A stretch of DNA of 64,000 bases from the NCBI GenBank assembly GCA_030407085.1, contig CM059582.1, positions 52,589,001 through 52,653,000 of the forward strand, given 5' to 3'. The notes under the pieces were generated by a model, which saw only the letters and a list, made by a program, of their open reading frames with translations, had not been told where the DNA came from and did no database searches. This document shows positions 60,500 to 64,000 of the stretch, one piece after another. The first letter of the stretch is position 1. Each line of letters starts with the position of its first letter. This DNA is from Trichopria drosophilae (taxonomy: Eukaryota; Arthropoda; Insecta; Hymenoptera; Diapriidae). The translations under genes and the position numbers were made by a program.

Positions 60500-63400
60500 T
60501 TACTGTAACGTATATTATTCTCTCCAGACCATTCTCAATATTTCATTGTATACTAAGGACTGTTCTGAATTATATTTTAAATGAAAGAATTTTAAAGAAT
60601 AGACCGCAATCCGCTCAATCCGCAAATCCCGCAAATGAATTAAAAAAAGAGCGTCTTAAGGCAAACTCTTCAAAACAGCGATAAAGTCAGGCAAAACCCA
60701 GGATAATTCAATCTTTAGGAAGCGAGGAAAGATGAGGGCAAAAAATAAACGGCGAAACGATTTCCTCCGAAGCTCACCGTTAGGATATTACGAGCTTTTC
60801 TAGAAATTGTGGCTGGTAAATATCCTGCGCATGTTTATATCCGTGGCATTATTGCATAATTCATGGCGGCAAATTGCCGATTCTTGGCGAATGGGGAATT
60901 TGCTTCTATTTCAATTAATGGTGCATTGATTCAAGTAGGAGTGTCTGTATCCCGTGACTCCGATAACAAGATTCAAGCGTTAATTGCAGTGCCGGATGCG
61001 ATTTGCATGACAATTGTCCGCATTCAAAGACGCCCTGATGATTGACAGATCAATTAACCTATCGAGAGTGTACCAATCAAAATCAACAAATTCGAATACG
61101 GTAGTCGGGTCTCGCACTCTTTACTTATTCATTGAATTATCGCACATTGGATTTTAATTATAAAATTCGAAATGGTGAAAAACCTAAAGCTATCATAAAA
61201 GTATTATGCTAAACAAATTTGTGGCAATCAAACGTTTCAAAATATTCGCAACAAATTGAATTTGTCCTATCCATGGATTGTAGAATTTTCGATTATCACA
61301 ATATAGATAATATTAAGTTATTCCTATTTTTGAAGCATCCGTAATAACCATTTGGTATATATCTTGAAGAGCAGATGGTAGTAGGATTTTCATACATTTT
61401 TAATGCAAATTTCATCATGGACCTTCCTTAAACTAAACCTTCTACAAGCCATAGGTTAACGTGGGAATATCTAAAAATTTTAATTTAAATTTTATTACAA
61501 ACCACTTTTCTGGCTCTACTTACGGGTCTCAAAGTAATCTTCTCAACTGCACCTTGCGAATAGCTGCCGCAGGTTGACGAGATGTTCTTTTCAGCCTATT
61601 ATGCAGTTCTCGACCGACCAAACTTCTGTGCCAACGCTCGAGTTGTAATAAGGCGCCATGTCGCCTTGGTAAAGGACCGAAAGTCGGCGAAGTTTAATCC
61701 TGGAAAATCGTACTATCGCCACCGCTCCGTTACCGGTTCGAGTAACTCTTGACCTCAGTGACGACCGAACAATGGCCTTAGTTTGGTCATTTATTGACCA
61801 TTCGACGAACACTGACTATACAGATGTGGTCGAGTCGATTGAAATTCATGTGAAATGCATTATAGTGATAAAATATTGAAGACAAAATTCCACTGGTGGT
61901 TTAAAAATGAAATTTAAAAACGTCATGTTATATCAAGAGAAATCTTGTCAAGGAATGCAAAGTGATCAATATTATGTGAAATACACATTCCTGTATGCTC
62001 TACATTCGTTAATGAATTGTGAAGGATAATTTATTCGGTTAATTTTTGATGTTGTAAGGAAATGTAAGTACTTAAGAATGATAGCACAAGTGAGGAATCG
62101 TCGAATTACTCTCAAGTCTTGGTAGACATTTCTCAAGTTAAGAAACTTTCTAGACGTGTTAACATTAGCCTTTATCGATCTAAATTTAACAGGAGCTTTC
62201 CCATCGAGAAGCTGAAAGTCAAGCCGATAACGCCCTCGATTTCGTTACTTTGATAACAAAGTTTTCCTAATCCTCATAACACTCGTGTAATAAGATAATC
62301 GCAATTTATGTCCGGAATAATTTTATGTTCTCTTCAAATATCCATGTCAAATATTAGTTCGTACTGAAAATGTGTACAAATTGCAATTTGAAACAAATTT
62401 CCAAAGGATTTACCTAAAGAAGTCTTACCCTAAAGTGATGAAAGTTGATGTCAACTAGTTGTATTACTTCATTATAAGAATTGAGAAGATCTTCAAGGAA
62501 AAGTTGTTGTTGTTTGTAAATTCAGCGCGAGGGGATGTTGTTGAATATATTTTCTAGATTTTACGCGTTGGACAGTCGTAAATCCCAAGATTAATGGTTT
62601 TCAAGAGTATTAATCAACGTAGTGTATTCGTGCGTATTACGCTTGACGTGTTACTTACAACGCTAACATTTCACTCTCTTACTACTTTAAAAGAAGAGCA
62701 AAAATAAAAAGAATTAAAAAAAGTATATCATGGGGTTGCTTACAAAGTTTCCGCTCTTGTTGTTGGATAATTAGATACTGTCGAAAAATTAATTTCATGA
62801 ACGTAATATAACTTTGTATTTAGATGGTATTTATCCTAATAAGTACGTCAAGTATGAGATGTATCAATACCGACGTGAAATACTTTCACAGCACCTGAGT
62901 ATAGATCACCTAATCTGGCAGTGATAAGACATCTGGGTCCTGTCTGATCAGGACATGATCAAACTTTCATAAAGCTTTCTGATCAGGTGTTTAAAAACGA
63001 TGCCTGATCTTAGTCTGTAACTTGATGGATTAAGTTTTTAATTTGTACGTCAAAAACTGAGATTCCCTCTTGAGGCTACATTCTTTTATAATAATTTATC
63101 TACATATAGATAGATATACACTAGAGAGTAGATCCACTCTTAATGATTATTTAAATACAAAACACTGAAATTATTATAAAATTAAGCGTTGTACAAAAAC
63201 CGTAGGTAAATTTTTTATTTCTTTCGCCTTGTGCTATAGATTTGATATCGATGTCTTAATCGTTGCTTTCTATTTCGTATTGCTGAATCTGCTAAAAATA
63301 CGCGTAAAAAATTGTAAATTATTGATAATTATCTAATTCCAGTTAATTACGTAATCTAAGCATTATATATTTCATAAAAATACATATATAAAAAATAAAC

Positions 63401-63657
63401 AAAAGAAGGAAAGAGCATAATACACACAAGATATTTTTTTTTCTTTCTTTGATAGTAGATAACAATAAAGTATTCTCTAAAAGCAATAGTAATTTGATTA
63501 ATTATAATTTTAGTGTTACTTTCATATATGCATCGTTTGTTTTAATTTATTATTTATTTACAAGATTTTGTAAGGAGTTTTTGGAAGTTGATATTGAATT
63601 CAGGGTCTTCAGGAATTAGTCATGAGGATTTTACTATTCATATTAATGGTTCGTACA
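60500..63657. other. Non-coding DNA with GC-richer patches and a TGATCAGG cluster
   Basis: Patches at about 60700-61060 and 61500-61860 are GC-richer and carry short open frames (61-codon + at 60863-61045, 73-codon minus at 61591-61812) without splice or domain support. At 62943-63010 the palindromic core TGATCAGG and close variants occur four times, next to a possible small folded element. The rest is AT-rich. Confidence 0.4.
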
Positions 63658-64000
63658 TTAACCCTTTTCGTCCCGAAAGTCTGGAATTTGGACACAACTT
63701 TTACCTCTATATCTTTTGTTCCAAACGGCGTTAGAAAAATTGAAATTAATCGATTTGAACCTCCTCTTTCAAATGACGTAGTCAGAATCAGTCAGCGACT
63801 TCAAAGAGAAATGTTATGATCATTTTGTTCAAAAAAATTCATATTTTTTTTATGTTTCTTCGCAAGAATCGCTTTATTTGGCGTTGAAAAGGGCATTGCT
63901 GACCATTGCAAAACGTAATAATCGCATTTTTTGCTTAGCCCTTTCTTGTCCCGTCAGATTTTTTTCAAAAAACAAACTGGCGGCTTCAATACAGCGTCTG
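63658..64000 (+). mobile_element. TTAA-type element cut by the window edge
   Basis: TTAACCCTTTTCGTCCCGAAAG at 63658 is a TTAA-CCC terminus. A second partial terminus in the same orientation, TAGCCCTTTCTTGTCCCGTC, lies at 63938. AAACTGGCGGCTTCAATACAGCGTCTG at the window end resembles the family module start (GGCGGATTCAATATG). The right end would be outside the window. Confidence 0.45.

Overview
This is A+T-rich eukaryotic DNA, about two-thirds A+T by eye. It has no long open reading frame, no operon structure and no rRNA, tRNA or CRISPR signature that I could recognise. Insect-type promoter and splice signals, isolated GC-richer patches and dense small non-autonomous DNA transposons point to an insect. 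The recurring module around GGATCCGCCATTTTGAA resembles repeats I associate with Hymenoptera (bee, ant or wasp), but that is recollection and not a search result. The window reads as intergenic or intronic DNA with a few candidate exons.

Layout. 1-10 kb: AT-rich non-coding DNA with a 615-bp foldback repeat (2475-3089). 10-13 kb: a microRNA-like hairpin (10106-10188), a piggyBac-like TTAA element (10878-12593) carrying a second, palindromic TTAA element inside it, then a GC-rich promoter-like island and a putative ATG-free first exon ending in a strong 5' splice site at 13271 (+ strand). 13-26 kb: mostly non-coding, with a degenerate TTAA element, a (TA)37 microsatellite and a candidate minus-strand coding exon (23817-23952). 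26-31 kb: a large inverted repeat with arms of about 0.7 kb, a MITE in its spacer and a frame-broken cysteine-rich coding-like segment at its right edge. 31-36 kb: a TTAA MITE, a 440-bp palindrome and a 120-bp tandem array built on CTGCGGCAG. 36-51 kb: AT-rich DNA with another TTAA MITE, an inverted repeat made of 16-bp units, a candidate terminal exon (43302-43386), TA-type MITEs and an AACGTT-rich palindrome. 51-64 kb: a candidate first coding exon (53163-53309), a second inverted repeat built on the same 16-bp unit (58312-58724), a diverged duplication that keeps a short hydrophobic frame (60.3-60.5 kb) and several GC-richer patches.

The clearest system here is the mobile-element population. 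At least four elements share TTAA flanks, CCCTT-type ends and the convergent internal module. Three share TA flanks and CAC..AGAAA ends. Two share inverted termini built from 16-bp tandem units. No transposase was recognised, so all appear to depend on enzymes encoded elsewhere. Every gene call here is tentative.
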